From assembly GCF_023333595.1 (NCBI RefSeq), contig NZ_JAIQZM010000008.1, positions 100,370 to 164,369 of the forward strand: a stretch of 64,000 nt of DNA, in the 5' to 3' direction. The notes beneath the pieces were generated by a model, which worked only from the letters and a program-made list of their open reading frames with translations, ran no database searches and was not told the DNA's origin. A program made the translations under genes and the position numbers. The stretch comes from Argonema galeatum A003/A1 (lineage in GTDB: Bacteria; Cyanobacteriota; Cyanobacteriia; Cyanobacteriales; Aerosakkonemataceae). Position 1 is the stretch's first letter, and each line of letters begins with the position of its first letter. Positions 1 through 8,452 of this stretch are shown here, piece after piece.

Positions 1-636
1 CGGCACCGCATAAGAACTCAAAGCGTAGGAACTTGCCGCAGGTACATAAGAACTTAAAGCGTAGGAACTTACTGCCTGTTCGTATGAACTCAAGCCGTAT
101 GAACTGACGCCGTATGAACTTACCGCCTGTTCGTATGAACTCAAAGCGTAGGAACTTACTGCCTGTTCGTATGAACTCAAAGCGTAGGAACTTACTGCCT
201 GTTCGTATGAACTCAAGCCGTATGAACTCAAAGCGTAGGAACTTACTGCCTGTTCGTATGAACTCAAGCCGTATGAACTGACGCCGTATGAACTTACCGC
301 CGGTACGAAGGAACTAACGCCGTAGGAACTTACTGCCTGTTCGTATGAACTCAAGCCGTATGAACTGACGCCGTATGAACTTACCGCCGGTACGTAGGAA
401 CTAACGCCGTAGGAACTTACCGCCGGTACGTAGGAACTGACGCCGTAGGAACTTACCGCCGGTACGTAGGAACTGACGCCGTAGGAACTAACGCCGTAGG
501 AACTAACGCCGTAGGAACTAACGCCGTAGGAGCTAACAGCCGGTACGTAGGAACTAACGCCGTAGGAGCTAACAGCCGGTACGAAGGAACTAACGCCGTA
601 GGAACTAACGCCGTAGGAACTAACACCGTAGGAGCT
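1..636 (-). repeat. Coding tandem repeat: SSYGV / SSYVPAV / SSYEQAV / SSYAL units
   Basis: On the minus strand this is 212 codons built from 37 units that each start SSY (twice SSF): 23 pentads (SSYGV, SSYGL, SSYAL), 13 heptads (SSYVPAV, SSYEQAV, SSYVPAA) and one unit cut by the window edge. The sum is exactly 212 codons with no frameshift, and DNA units differ mainly at third positions (tcc/tca, gtt/gtc/gta), so the reading frame appears selected. On the plus strand it looks like a 15- and 21-bp minisatellite (cgtaggaact, cgtatgaact). Confidence 0.95.
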
Positions 637-1452
637 AACAGCCGGTATAGAGCCCGGTACCTGTTGCATAGAGCCGAATACAGAACCGGCTACCCGCTGC
701 GCTTCGGCTTCTTTAGCCAAACCAAATATCTTCTGGGCGACGGCAACTCCTACTACTCGCTTGCTGGGAGGAACTAGCTCTAGGAACTTCTTGCCGCGCA
801 GGTCTTCTTCCCAAGAAACGGAGATGAATTGATCTTCAATCCAGTCACTGGGATAGATGGGAGGCATATGTACGGTAGCGCAACGAGCCAGGACGAGCCA
901 GCGGCCATCGGCTGTTCGGTAGCCGATATCGACCACATAGTCGCGATCGCTCACTGGTATGGGCAGATACCATTCCCGCGCCAACTCATCGCAAGGGTAT
1001 TCTTGAATGCTGTGCGGACTCTGGAACTCCAGATTAAGGTCGGTGACATCGTAAAGCCGCAGGGCAATTTGTTGTCCCCCTTGACGGCGCAATTCTTCCT
1101 TACGTTCGTTGGGAATATCCCAATAAGCGTAAGCCCATTGCGGGTCGCGAGGCATTAAAACAATGCGGCTAGAGCCGTAGCCAGCGGGAAGATCGGCTAA
1201 TCCTTCATCTACAGAAGACAGATTGCCACCAGTACGATCTTCCTGACCTAGTTCAAATTTTGCTGCTTCCACTGCTTCTTGTGCCTCCAATGTAAGACGA
1301 TCGGTAGAACCTTGAGCCCGTTGTGCTTCTAAAATCGACGCCAGCAGCTGCTCTTTACGCATTCGGCTATAGCGAGAAATGCCGTACTCACTCGCAACTC
1401 TTCGGAGTTGCCGTAATGTCATTTCCTCTAAAGGTGGGCGTTCTTTTGCCAT
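1..1452 (-). CDS. DUF4912 protein with Rho_N-like domain and SSY-repeat tail (partial, C-terminus beyond window)
   Basis: Read on the minus strand from ATG at 1452 the frame stays open for 484 codons to base 1, so the C-terminus is missing. The start has a GGAG about 10 nt upstream. Residues about 8-42 resemble the Rho_N/SAP-like helical motif (EEMTLRQLRRVASEYGIS, basic loop, KEQLLASI). Residues about 88-230 match the cyanobacterial DUF4912 domain (SRIVLMPRDPQWAYAYWDIP, later REWYLPIP and ISVSWEED). From residue 273 the protein becomes a low-complexity Ser/Tyr repeat of 212 residues. Rho_N domains often bind nucleic acid; the DUF4912 function is unknown to me. The gene is transcribed away from ftn2 and has its own 540-bp upstream region. 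The family call is firm; the function is not. Confidence 0.85.
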   Translation of the reverse strand, partial: MAKERPPLEEMTLRQLRRVASEYGISRYSRMRKEQLLASILEAQRAQGSTDRLTLEAQEAVEAAKFELGQEDRTGGNLSSVDEGLADLPAGYGSSRIVLMPRDPQWAYAYWDIPNERKEELRRQGGQQIALRLYDVTDLNLEFQSPHSIQEYPCDELAREWYLPIPVSDRDYVVDIGYRTADGRWLVLARCATVHMPPIYPSDWIEDQFISVSWEEDLRGKKFLELVPPSKRVVGVAVAQKIFGLAKEAEAQRVAGSVFGSMQQVPGSIPAVSSYGVSSYGVSSYGVSSFVPAVSSYGVSSYVPAVSSYGVSSYGVSSYGVSSYGVSSYVPAVSSYGVSSYVPAVSSYGVSSYVPAVSSYGVSSYGLSSYEQAVSSYGVSSFVPAVSSYGVSSYGLSSYEQAVSSYALSSYGLSSYEQAVSSYALSSYEQAVSSYALSSYEQAVSSYGVSSYGLSSYEQAVSSYALSSYVPAASSYALSSYAVP

Positions 1453-1829
1453 ATGGTTGTGGTCTCCAGTAATTTGAACGACTCTAATGTTGCTCCTGAT
1501 TTATTAAATTTGTTCGCAGTCTAAACACAGTTAGCTGGGAACCCTTTATCCTCCTTATGCCTTTTTCATCTCTTTTTATTTGCGGCAATATCTGCCATTG
1601 CTCTATTTGACAGGTCTGTAAAAACAGAACTCTCAAGTGAAACATTCTTTTATTCGAGACTGCGTAGAACTAACACTATTTGAGTCACAGGCTGGACATT
1701 AGCTTTGTTTTGGGATCGCGGGGATCGCTCGGTTACCAATATGTTGCAGAAAAGTTACAGATAAAGTCAAGAGGTTTCGATAGGGATTATGAGTATATCT
1801 ACGCATTTATAGGCAACTTGGGAGGATTA

Positions 1830-1891
1830 TGTCATGATTTCATGACATATCTCGGATTTCAGTAGCGGTTAAATGTCAGGGTTTCATGACA
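1830..1891. promoter_or_regulatory. Two operator-like palindromes, 44 bp centre to centre
   Basis: 1830-1847 is a perfect dyad, TGTCATGA-TT-TCATGACA. 1874-1891 is a second copy with a decayed left half (TGTCAGGG-TT-TCATGACA). The 44-bp spacing is about four helical turns, as expected for two dimers on one face. The site is 380-440 bp upstream of the DUF4912 start. The regulator is unknown. Confidence 0.4.
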
Positions 1892-1920
1892 TTACCTTAA
1901 TGATGGAGCAGGCGTTCAAA

Positions 1921-1963
1921 AGTCAGGCGTCCAAAAGCGCCCGTCGCTTTTGAACGCCTGACT
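1921..1963 (-). terminator. 19-bp-stem hairpin downstream of ftn2
   Basis: Arms 1921-1939 and 1945-1963 pair over 19 bp with one mismatch and a 5-nt loop, 33 bp past the ftn2 stop codon. There is no strong U-tract, so it may be a mobile palindromic repeat doing terminator duty. A partial arm copy (caggcgttcaaa) sits at 1909-1920. Confidence 0.5.
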
Positions 1964-1995
1964 TTAAGTTGTGGATGAAAGCTTCCTGCAATAGT

Positions 1996-4527
1996 CTATA
2001 AAACCTTCATATTCTGAATGCGCCATTGACCATTTTGGCGCACCAAGTCATACCGGACACGCAGGTTAGAGTCGTAAGATTCTTTCTTAATCACTTTATT
2101 GCGTTGAAAGTGCTGAGCGGATTCGCTCACCTGTGCTTCCACTCTGGCTTGATTCGGATCGATCTGACGGATCTCGATCGAATCAACCTTAAGGTCATGC
2201 TTATATTCTCGATACCAGTTTTGTCTCTTAGCTGTTTGAGCTAACCTTTGCCATCGAGGTAAAACTGGATTGGCTAAGATTTGCTTTAACCGATCGACAT
2301 CGTGGTCTGGCCCGAAAGCTTTTGCTTTAGTGGATAGCCAAGTTTCGATCGCTTGCTGGGCAACCTCTTTTGTCACTGGGCCAGGGCTACTCAATAAAGA
2401 AGCGTCAGCTGTGGGAGTAGGTTCGGGCGGCGGTTCAACCTGCACCACTGGCTGCGTGGCTGGCTGCGGCGTCTTGGAGAACAAGTTTTTTTGAGCCCAA
2501 ACAACGAAAAGCAGAAAGATTCCTATCCCCATAGCACCGGCGACGAGCAGCCACTTTGGCGGTATCTGTTTAGTAGTTGCTGACTTAGCCGAAGTTTCTT
2601 CAGAACTTTGACGTAGACCGGAAAAGAAATTCCTGAGATTTAGCTTCGACCATCGATTGGTACGCCCAGAACGCTTCGTTCCCTGACCCTGCTTGGTCGG
2701 GTTGGCTCTATTTGGAAACTCTCTGAGTCCTGGCTGCGATTCTCCTGTGTCGTCTTGGCCCGACTCCGGTACGGATGGGCTTTTGGAGGTACGCCCAGCA
2801 GCAGGCGTTGCAGTGTATGACTGCGCCTCTTGTGAAGAAGCTCCTTTGCGCTCTCCCGCTTTGGCATTGATGCGCTCAGCGGCGGGGAGGGTTTGAACGC
2901 TCCCTGTACTGGCGTTTTGTAAGGTGGTGGGAACGGATGCTCCTTCGGTAGTGCTGCGAGGGAAACCGATCGCATTTCCCAGTTCGTCAGTCGGCGTACT
3001 GCGAGGAATAGCACTTATGCCAGCCGCCGACCTAGATTCGACTAAGGTTTTAGTTCGCTGGATCTGACTTTTAAGACCTTGTACTGTCTCGCTTTCCGAT
3101 TCTGTATTTGACGTTCTTGCCGTATCTCCAAGACTGGGTGAGGCGGTTTGCGGTGTTCCTGATGGACGCTGGGAGCCGATCGCTTCCCACTCATTAGCTG
3201 CATCGTTTGTAGGCAGTGCTTCTAGGCTTGTTTGCAACTGTTCGTCGGCGAAGTAATCCTTCAGGGAAACCTTTTCCTTAGCCAAGTCTCGGAAATGAGG
3301 AAATACTTCCGTTTGCAACCAGCGTTCGCTATACAAACAAAGTCCTGGCAACAAATCTGGCGATCCTTGAGAATGTTCTCGAATAAAAGCCAGCGACTCG
3401 TATTCGCCAGAGAATTCTAAGGCGTGAGAAGCATCCTGGGTTCGTCCGAGTAGCAGGGCGCATACAGCTTGTTCCAGATGCACGTCTTGGCGCTTACCGA
3501 GACGCATCAGCATCAGCATCGCTCGCCGGATCGAGGCGGGCTGGCGTTGAATAAATCCCCGTGCCAATAGAGCATAAACTGCCAGGTAAGTGGCTACAGC
3601 CGAGGGACGACGAGCTTCTTCTTCAAACAGAGTCTGTTGCTCAGATGAGGTGAGATAAACGCGAATTTGTTGGATAAAGCGGAGAAAGTCATCTATGCTC
3701 AGTCCCGATCGATCGTCGCCACCCCCATCCATGCCGCCGCGTTCGTGCAGCATTTCTCGCAATAGCTGCAATCCCGATCGTCTTTGTTCTACCTTTTCTT
3801 CAGGTAGTGCTAGCAACTCCATTACTCGATAGGGGCGCAACTTGTTTAGGTCTGCGTGGATTTCTCCCCGGACGCTGGCAAATATTCCTTCGCGTAAAAG
3901 TAATTCTTGCCCTTCGCACAGGGAATTGGCGGCATCTTCATATCGACGTTGCTGCCATTGCTCTCTACCGAGTTCCAAGCAAGCCAGGGCGACAGTTAAC
4001 ACAATATCCTGTCGGATGATTTTGGGTTCTCCAAATCGGCCTTTTTCGATCGAGGCGCTGCTATTGCTGAGGTAGGAGCGACCCAACTTCAATACCAGTT
4101 CGTATTCCCCCAATTCTTGCAGAATCAGCAAGGCACCGATGAATTCCTCGTCATTAATTTCGATACTGGGGGCAGGGTTAGCGCTGCCAGCGATCGATGT
4201 AGCCCCAGCTGCGGTTGCTGGCTCTGCCTGTTGGTCAAAGGAGGTAGTTTTTGCTTGCTCGTCTGCGGCGTTGGCAGACTGTGGGCTAAACCCGCCCTGT
4301 GTGTATGTGTTAGCGAGGAAACTGGCATCGTAAGCCCTACGCTCTTCTGGATCGCGGAGGACGACGTAGGCTTCGTCAAGCAGTTGTTTGCGGGCGGCGA
4401 TCGACATTTCCGAATACTCGCGTCTTGGCAGTTGCAGGATGCGATCGCCATAAGCCTGCTCTAACTGTTCCCCAGAAGCCTGTATCGGCACACCCAAAAT
4501 TCGGTAATAATCCAGTGGAATACGCAC
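1996..4527 (-). CDS. ftn2: Cell division protein Ftn2/ZipN (ARC6 family)
   Basis: This 843-residue protein has the ARC6/Ftn2 layout. A J-domain-like N-terminus lies at about 5-70 (LDYYRILGVP, later DEAYVVLRDPEERRAYD) but the HPD tripeptide of true DnaJ is absent. Then come a long helical region to about 430, a disordered Ser/Thr/Pro-rich linker, one membrane segment at about 655-677 (PPKWLLVAGAMGIGIFLLF), a Pro-rich spacer and a C-terminal IMS domain (AQQAIETWLSTKAKAFG to the end). In cyanobacteria this protein is an essential inner-membrane anchor for FtsZ and an organiser of the divisome; that role is family knowledge. It is somewhat longer than many homologues because of the linker. It is divergent from pdhA across about 370 bp. 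Confidence 0.92.
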   Translation of the reverse strand: MRIPLDYYRILGVPIQASGEQLEQAYGDRILQLPRREYSEMSIAARKQLLDEAYVVLRDPEERRAYDASFLANTYTQGGFSPQSANAADEQAKTTSFDQQAEPATAAGATSIAGSANPAPSIEINDEEFIGALLILQELGEYELVLKLGRSYLSNSSASIEKGRFGEPKIIRQDIVLTVALACLELGREQWQQRRYEDAANSLCEGQELLLREGIFASVRGEIHADLNKLRPYRVMELLALPEEKVEQRRSGLQLLREMLHERGGMDGGGDDRSGLSIDDFLRFIQQIRVYLTSSEQQTLFEEEARRPSAVATYLAVYALLARGFIQRQPASIRRAMLMLMRLGKRQDVHLEQAVCALLLGRTQDASHALEFSGEYESLAFIREHSQGSPDLLPGLCLYSERWLQTEVFPHFRDLAKEKVSLKDYFADEQLQTSLEALPTNDAANEWEAIGSQRPSGTPQTASPSLGDTARTSNTESESETVQGLKSQIQRTKTLVESRSAAGISAIPRSTPTDELGNAIGFPRSTTEGASVPTTLQNASTGSVQTLPAAERINAKAGERKGASSQEAQSYTATPAAGRTSKSPSVPESGQDDTGESQPGLREFPNRANPTKQGQGTKRSGRTNRWSKLNLRNFFSGLRQSSEETSAKSATTKQIPPKWLLVAGAMGIGIFLLFVVWAQKNLFSKTPQPATQPVVQVEPPPEPTPTADASLLSSPGPVTKEVAQQAIETWLSTKAKAFGPDHDVDRLKQILANPVLPRWQRLAQTAKRQNWYREYKHDLKVDSIEIRQIDPNQARVEAQVSESAQHFQRNKVIKKESYDSNLRVRYDLVRQNGQWRIQNMKVL

Positions 4528-4898
4528 GAGCCCCTATCCCCAGCAGCGAAGAACTAAATTAGCTTATGTTATCGAATATAAGCCACTAAAAACAGTGCAA
4601 TATGTCAAATGTTGTTTGGTGGCGTTGGAGTTGATTGCCTTTTCCCTGATGAACAGCGACCATCGGGTCATGCTTATTCTACTTCAGAAGCTCTCAAACC
4701 GATCGGCTTCTAGTGATTCGAGGGGCCGATCGCTTTGCTGAATTTTTGCCGCGTCCCTGCCAAAGACCCGATTCAGGTTGCTAAACTTCACGGTATCTGG
4801 CAGTCAAATCAGTTTCCAGAATACATTTTCTGTCATCAAAAACCCCGATACTGCAAAAATAATAAGTTTGGGTCTTGCTGCGAGGATACAACAAATCA
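4528..4898. promoter_or_regulatory. Divergent intergenic region between ftn2 and pdhA
   Basis: This 371-bp region must hold promoters for both genes. The only clear structure is an inverted repeat CGATCGGC (4700-4707) / GCCGATCG (4725-4732) with a 17-bp spacer. I could not pick convincing -35/-10 pairs. Confidence 0.4.
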
Positions 4899-5933
4899 AT
4901 GGTTCAGGAACGGACTTTACCTGTTTTTCAGACTGCACAAGTACAAATATCCAAAGAAGAAGGGCTGCGGCTCTACGAAGATATGACCTTGGGGCGCTTC
5001 TTTGAGGATAAGTGCGCCGAAATGTACTACCGGGGCAAAATGTTCGGTTTTGTCCATTTGTATAACGGTCAAGAGGCTGTGTCTACTGGCGTGATCAAAT
5101 CTTTACGACAAGACGAGGATTACGTTTCCAGCACTTATCGGGATCACGTTCACGCTTTGAGTGCTGGTGTACCGGCTCGCGAGGTGATGGCAGAATTGTT
5201 TGGTAAGGCGACTGGTTGCTCGAAGGGTCGCGGTGGCTCGATGCATATGTTCTCTGGGCCACATCATCTGCTGGGCGGTTATGCTTTTGTGGCTGAAGGG
5301 ATTCCTGTTGCTACTGGTGCGGCATTTCAATCTAAGTATCGCCGGGAAGCTTTGGGAGATGCTAGTGCTGACCAGGTGACAGCTTGCTTTTTTGGGGACG
5401 GTGCGGCCAATAACGGTCAGTTTTTTGAGTGCTTGAATATGGCGGCTCTCTGGAAACTGCCGATTCTGTATGTGGTGGAAAATAATAAGTGGGCGATCGG
5501 TATGGCTCACGATCGGGCCACTTCTGTCCCGGAAATCTACAAGAAAGCGGCTGCGTTTGGGATGGCGGGTGTGGAAGTAGACGGGATGGATGTGTTGGCG
5601 GTGCGCCAAGTAGCACAGGAAGCGATCGATCGCGCTCGTGCTGGTGAAGGCCCGACTGTAATTGAAGCACTTACCTACCGTTTCCGAGGTCACTCTCTGG
5701 CCGATCCAGATGAACTTCGCTCTAAAGAAGAGAAGGAATTCTGGTTTACCCGCGATCCAATTAAGAAGTTGGCTGCTTATCTGATTGAGCAAAGTCTAGC
5801 TTCTGGGGATGAACTCAAAGCGATCGAGCGGAAGATTCAAGCTGAAATTGATGATGCCGTGAAGTTTGCTGAGGAGAGTCCTGAGCCCGATCCTAGCGAA
5901 CTATACCGTTTCATTTTTGCGGAAGACGAGTAG
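4899..5933 (+). CDS. pdhA: Pyruvate dehydrogenase E1 component, alpha subunit
   Basis: This 344-residue protein is the thiamine-diphosphate-binding half of the E1 heterotetramer, which decarboxylates pyruvate and passes the acetyl group to lipoyl-E2. The ThDP/Mg motif is clear: [15 protein letters not shown] at about 168-182, followed by ENNKWAIGM. The N-terminal region ([19 protein letters not shown]) and GHSLADPDE near the C-terminus are typical of the cyanobacterial/plastid E1-alpha. I chose ATG 4899 (MVQERTLP), with GAGGA about 12 nt upstream, over an in-frame TTG at 4875. The beta subunit is 3.5 kb downstream on the same strand, beyond an accessory island. Length fits the family. Confidence 0.95.
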   Translation: MVQERTLPVFQTAQVQISKEEGLRLYEDMTLGRFFEDKCAEMYYRGKMFGFVHLYNGQEAVSTGVIKSLRQDEDYVSSTYRDHVHALSAGVPAREVMAELFGKATGCSKGRGGSMHMFSGPHHLLGGYAFVAEGIPVATGAAFQSKYRREALGDASADQVTACFFGDGAANNGQFFECLNMAALWKLPILYVVENNKWAIGMAHDRATSVPEIYKKAAAFGMAGVEVDGMDVLAVRQVAQEAIDRARAGEGPTVIEALTYRFRGHSLADPDELRSKEEKEFWFTRDPIKKLAAYLIEQSLASGDELKAIERKIQAEIDDAVKFAEESPEPDPSELYRFIFAEDE

Positions 5934-6137
5934 TAGCACGACACGGATAGCACTGATGCACGGATGGGAAGATGTTGTGTATTCCCATTCCTGTATCTGT
6001 GTATATTTGTGGCAGATATGAAGTCTACTAGGAAAGAAAAGTTTTCGGATTCTTTTCTCTAGCAAAGATCGCATTTTCGGCTAAGAGTGCGAGCGCAGGT
6101 GATTTAATAGAAAGGGCGATGCAGTATTTACTAAGAC

Positions 6138-6449
6138 ATGGACATTGATGACATTATAGAGGCGATCGCAACAAATCGGGTGCAGCTATCTCAACATAGT
6201 TTAAATGAAGCGGCATTAGACAATCTTGCCATAGATGAAATTTACTTTTCAGTAATCGAAGGAGGTGAAATAATTGAAGATTACCCAGACGCTTATCCTT
6301 TGCCAGCTTACTTAGTCCTGGGATACAACCTGACGGAAGAGCCGATTCATTCAGTCTGGGGATACAATGAAGGAACCCAAACAGTTCGTCTAATCACAGT
6401 CTACCGTCCCGACCCAAACCGTTGGATTAATTGGAGGATAAGAAGATGA
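6138..6449 (+). CDS. DUF4258 domain protein (possible toxin)
   Basis: This 103-residue protein fits the DUF4258 pattern: an N-terminal helix with QLSQHSLNEAALDNLAIDEI, then GGEIIEDYPDAYPLPAYLVLG, and a C-terminal VYRPDPNRW. DUF4258 proteins are compact folds often found beside a small antitoxin-like gene, and some are treated as RelE/BrnT-like toxin candidates; that is family context, not shown here. Its TGA overlaps the next gene's ATG by 4 bp (ATGA), so the two are probably translated together. It opens the accessory island between pdhA and pdhB. Confidence 0.75.
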   Translation: MDIDDIIEAIATNRVQLSQHSLNEAALDNLAIDEIYFSVIEGGEIIEDYPDAYPLPAYLVLGYNLTEEPIHSVWGYNEGTQTVRLITVYRPDPNRWINWRIRR

Positions 6450-6613
6450 CATTAAAAAAATTGCAACAATGGGCGCAATCACAAATTGATAATAGCGCCG
6501 AACCTGAAATTAGACCAGATATTGCAATTACAGTGTTGCAGTTAGTTGACGAGCTTGAAGAATTAAAAAACAAGCTAAGAGAATTAGAGGAAAAAGTAAC
6601 TACAACTGCTTAA
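6446..6613 (+). CDS. Small coiled-coil protein paired with DUF4258 gene (possible antitoxin)
   Basis: This encodes 55 residues from ATG 6446, which has GGAGG 8-9 nt upstream and overlaps the stop of the previous gene by 4 bp. The C-terminal half is a strong charged helix (LVDELEELKNKLRELEEKV) likely to form a coiled coil. I do not recognise a named family. Size, acidic character and translational coupling are what one expects of an antitoxin for the DUF4258 protein, but this is inference from context only. Confidence 0.65.
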   Translation: MTLKKLQQWAQSQIDNSAEPEIRPDIAITVLQLVDELEELKNKLRELEEKVTTTA

Positions 6614-6657
6614 ATAGAAAAAGCCTTTTGGGGTAAAAGCGCGATCGCCCAACCAAT

Positions 6658-6876
6658 TTAATTATCCGATCGCCTACCAGGATCTCGGCGTATTTTATCC
6701 AAAAAATCAGGATAATTATCCAAATCTTCAGGTGATTTTAGAGGCGGCATTGTTACCCAATTTCCCTCTTTTTCTGCCTTATCTACGTAAGCGTAGAAAG
6801 CTTCATTATCATCTGGATGAGCAATTACGTAAGTTCTTAATTCTTTGCGAGTCATTGCCTGAAAATTTGGTTTCAT
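6658..6876 (-). CDS. DUF6887 family protein
   Basis: This encodes 72 residues starting MKPNFQAMTRKELRTYV. The sequence (VIAHPDDNEAFYAYVDKAE, then a Pro/Asp-rich tail) matches the small cyanobacterial family DUF6887. I use ATG 6876 rather than an in-frame ATG at 6891, because 6876 gives the usual N-terminus and a 4-bp ATGA overlap with the upstream DUF6888 gene, with GGAG nearby. DUF6887 and DUF6888 commonly occur as a pair; their function is unknown to me and a toxin-antitoxin role is only a guess. Confidence 0.75.
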   Translation of the reverse strand: MKPNFQAMTRKELRTYVIAHPDDNEAFYAYVDKAEKEGNWVTMPPLKSPEDLDNYPDFLDKIRRDPGRRSDN

Positions 6877-7091
6877 GTTTCGTATCTCCATTCACCATCT
6901 TGGTCGATCGATATTTCGTGTTCTTCACCCGCCAAGATAAACACTTTGCCTGTGCGTTCATCCAAACGTACCAGAAAAATAGGCATATACATCTTTGTCA
7001 GTCTGCAACAAAGAGTAAAGCATTGAAAAGCCTGCGCTACTGTAGGAATAGTGGATGCCCCTATAAACTCTCCCTTATCTAGTTTACACAA
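6873..7091 (-). CDS. DUF6888 family protein
   Basis: This 72-residue protein carries the DUF6888 pattern: PTVAQAFQCFTLCCRLTKMY, PIFLVRLDERTGKVFILAGE, ending GEWRYE. It is translationally coupled to the downstream DUF6887 gene by a 4-bp overlap. The pair is a recurrent, uncharacterised two-gene unit of cyanobacteria. The extra N-terminal residues MCKLDKGEFIGAS could mean the true start is internal, but no later start codon fits well. Confidence 0.72.
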   Translation of the reverse strand: MCKLDKGEFIGASTIPTVAQAFQCFTLCCRLTKMYMPIFLVRLDERTGKVFILAGEEHEISIDQDGEWRYET

Positions 7092-7120
7092 AAAATTTGG
7101 TAATAGCAGTATTACATCTA

Positions 7121-7837
7121 CTAACTACTACTCAACCTATTCACGAAATTACCATGTTCTTCGGTTGCCAAACCTTGCTGCACTACAGCCAAAACTTGCG
7201 CTAAATCTCCATTTATTAACGCGGACACAGCCAACCACAAACCAGGGAATATTTCGCTGCGAATTACACCATTTGCATCTGCTTCTAATTGCAGGTATTC
7301 ACCTTCTCTCAACCGAAACCAATTTAATTGTTTGTCGTTAACTTTCCATACTAAATATTCCTGCACTCCGTTACGACGATAAACCCTTAATTTGTCATGC
7401 AAATCGTAAGAAGCAGTACTAGCTGCTATCTCTACAATTAATTCCGGCGCACCATCAATATAATCATCATCGCTAATGCGAGATTGACCGCCTACACTAG
7501 GATCTAATCGCAGTAGTGCATCTGGTTGCGGTTCGTTCTCCAAATCAAGACGAACTGTAGCATTGTCACATAACATCACCCCAGGTGTTGCGGCAGAGTA
7601 GACACCGAGCCAAGTGATAATATGACCGTGAGGTTGACCGTGACTTGTAGCACGCACTGGTGATGCCATATAGACCACTCCTTCAATTAATTCAGCTTTT
7701 TTGATATGCGGCATTGCTTCATAACGCCTCTCGAACTCATGCCGCGTTAGTCTGTCGCCATTCTCTAGGGGTGGTATGGTAGCCTTAACGGTAGCTTGTG
7801 GCGGTGTCGAACCGGATATTGATTTTTGTACAAACAT
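7121..7837 (-). CDS. Uma2 family endonuclease-fold protein (copy 1 of tandem pair)
   Basis: This 238-residue protein belongs to the Uma2/DUF820 family, a PD-(D/E)XK-nuclease-like fold massively expanded in cyanobacteria with no firmly known role. Family marks are RLTRHEFERRYEAMP, the LIEGVVYM segment, QPDALLRLDP (acidic Asp) and ELIVEIAASTASYDLHDKLRVYR with the conserved E and K. ATG 7837 aligns with the start of the paralogue at 9169, so I prefer it over one 13 codons upstream. It is almost identical to the copy at 8453-9169 except at the ends, so the pair is a recent tandem duplication around the DUF29 gene. Confidence 0.88.
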   Translation of the reverse strand: MFVQKSISGSTPPQATVKATIPPLENGDRLTRHEFERRYEAMPHIKKAELIEGVVYMASPVRATSHGQPHGHIITWLGVYSAATPGVMLCDNATVRLDLENEPQPDALLRLDPSVGGQSRISDDDYIDGAPELIVEIAASTASYDLHDKLRVYRRNGVQEYLVWKVNDKQLNWFRLREGEYLQLEADANGVIRSEIFPGLWLAVSALINGDLAQVLAVVQQGLATEEHGNFVNRLSSS

Positions 7838-7914
7838 AAGATATGACCTTGCAATTACCGCACTCATTATCTTCACGATAGCGATCGCTCTTCACCTTGT
7901 GTCTCATGCTGACT

Positions 7915-8436
7915 CTATCTTTGCCTACCATATTGCCAATTTTCACCACCCGGTAACTGAGCTAAATGCTCTTTAATAACCGATGGTAAAGTTTTTGCTG
8001 AAGGATCGTAAGTCAGATCCAGCAACTTTTGTGCAGTCATCATTATCTGGTTTTTATCTACTATCTCTAGTAGTTCAAACGGTGTATATATTCCATCGCG
8101 TACTTCCACGCTGGCAGCATCAATTGCCGCCTCAAACTCATCTTCAAGCATTTCCTCCCATTCATCTATCTTAAGGTAGTAAGATGTTTTATCTTGTAAA
8201 TTCAGCTTTTTAATCTGACGAATAGAATCGGAGATGGAATTTGCCCAAGAATTGGTTAATCGTTGCTCAACTTGGTTCTTAATTAAATGAACCAGCAACC
8301 TAAGTAAAAAGGATTGGATGTTACGCAGTATGGCTTGTCTGCTCATTCCTTCTAATTCATCTACAATTATCAAAGCATCTGTGTAGCGTCCTTCCAGGAT
8401 GCTTGCTCTTAAATTTGTGAGTTCCTGAGTCGTCAT
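7915..8436 (-). CDS. DUF29 family protein
   Basis: This 173-residue protein of the DUF29 family has typical segments RASILEGRYTDALIIVDELE, ILRNIQSFLLRLLVHLIKNQ and SWANSISDSIRQIKKLNL. DUF29 proteins are helical, very common in cyanobacteria and often near toxin-antitoxin genes; their function is unknown. It lies on the minus strand between two copies of the same Uma2 gene, 16 bp from the downstream end of one and about 78 bp from the start of the other. Confidence 0.85.
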   Translation of the reverse strand: MTTQELTNLRASILEGRYTDALIIVDELEGMSRQAILRNIQSFLLRLLVHLIKNQVEQRLTNSWANSISDSIRQIKKLNLQDKTSYYLKIDEWEEMLEDEFEAAIDAASVEVRDGIYTPFELLEIVDKNQIMMTAQKLLDLTYDPSAKTLPSVIKEHLAQLPGGENWQYGRQR

Positions 8437-8452
8437 AACCCATCACCTTAAA

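Larger units (their letters stand above)
1453..1995. other. Intergenic region with operator-like palindromes and a hairpin
   Basis: This 543-bp gap holds the upstream region of the DUF4912 gene and the downstream region of ftn2, both on the minus strand. I see two related palindromes and one long hairpin, listed separately. A 61-codon frame from a TTG at 1680 has no ribosome-binding site and resembles nothing I know, so I do not call it a gene. Confidence 0.6.

Noticed and set aside
1..650. CRISPR-like or intergenic minisatellite on the plus strand
   Set aside because: There are no spacers; read on the minus strand it is an uninterrupted coding tail of the DUF4912 gene.
829..1158. 109-codon plus-strand gene
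   Set aside because: Shadow of the DUF4912 domain on the minus strand.
1680..1865. 61-codon gene from TTG
   Set aside because: No ribosome-binding site, no recognisable family, and the frame covers an operator-like palindrome.
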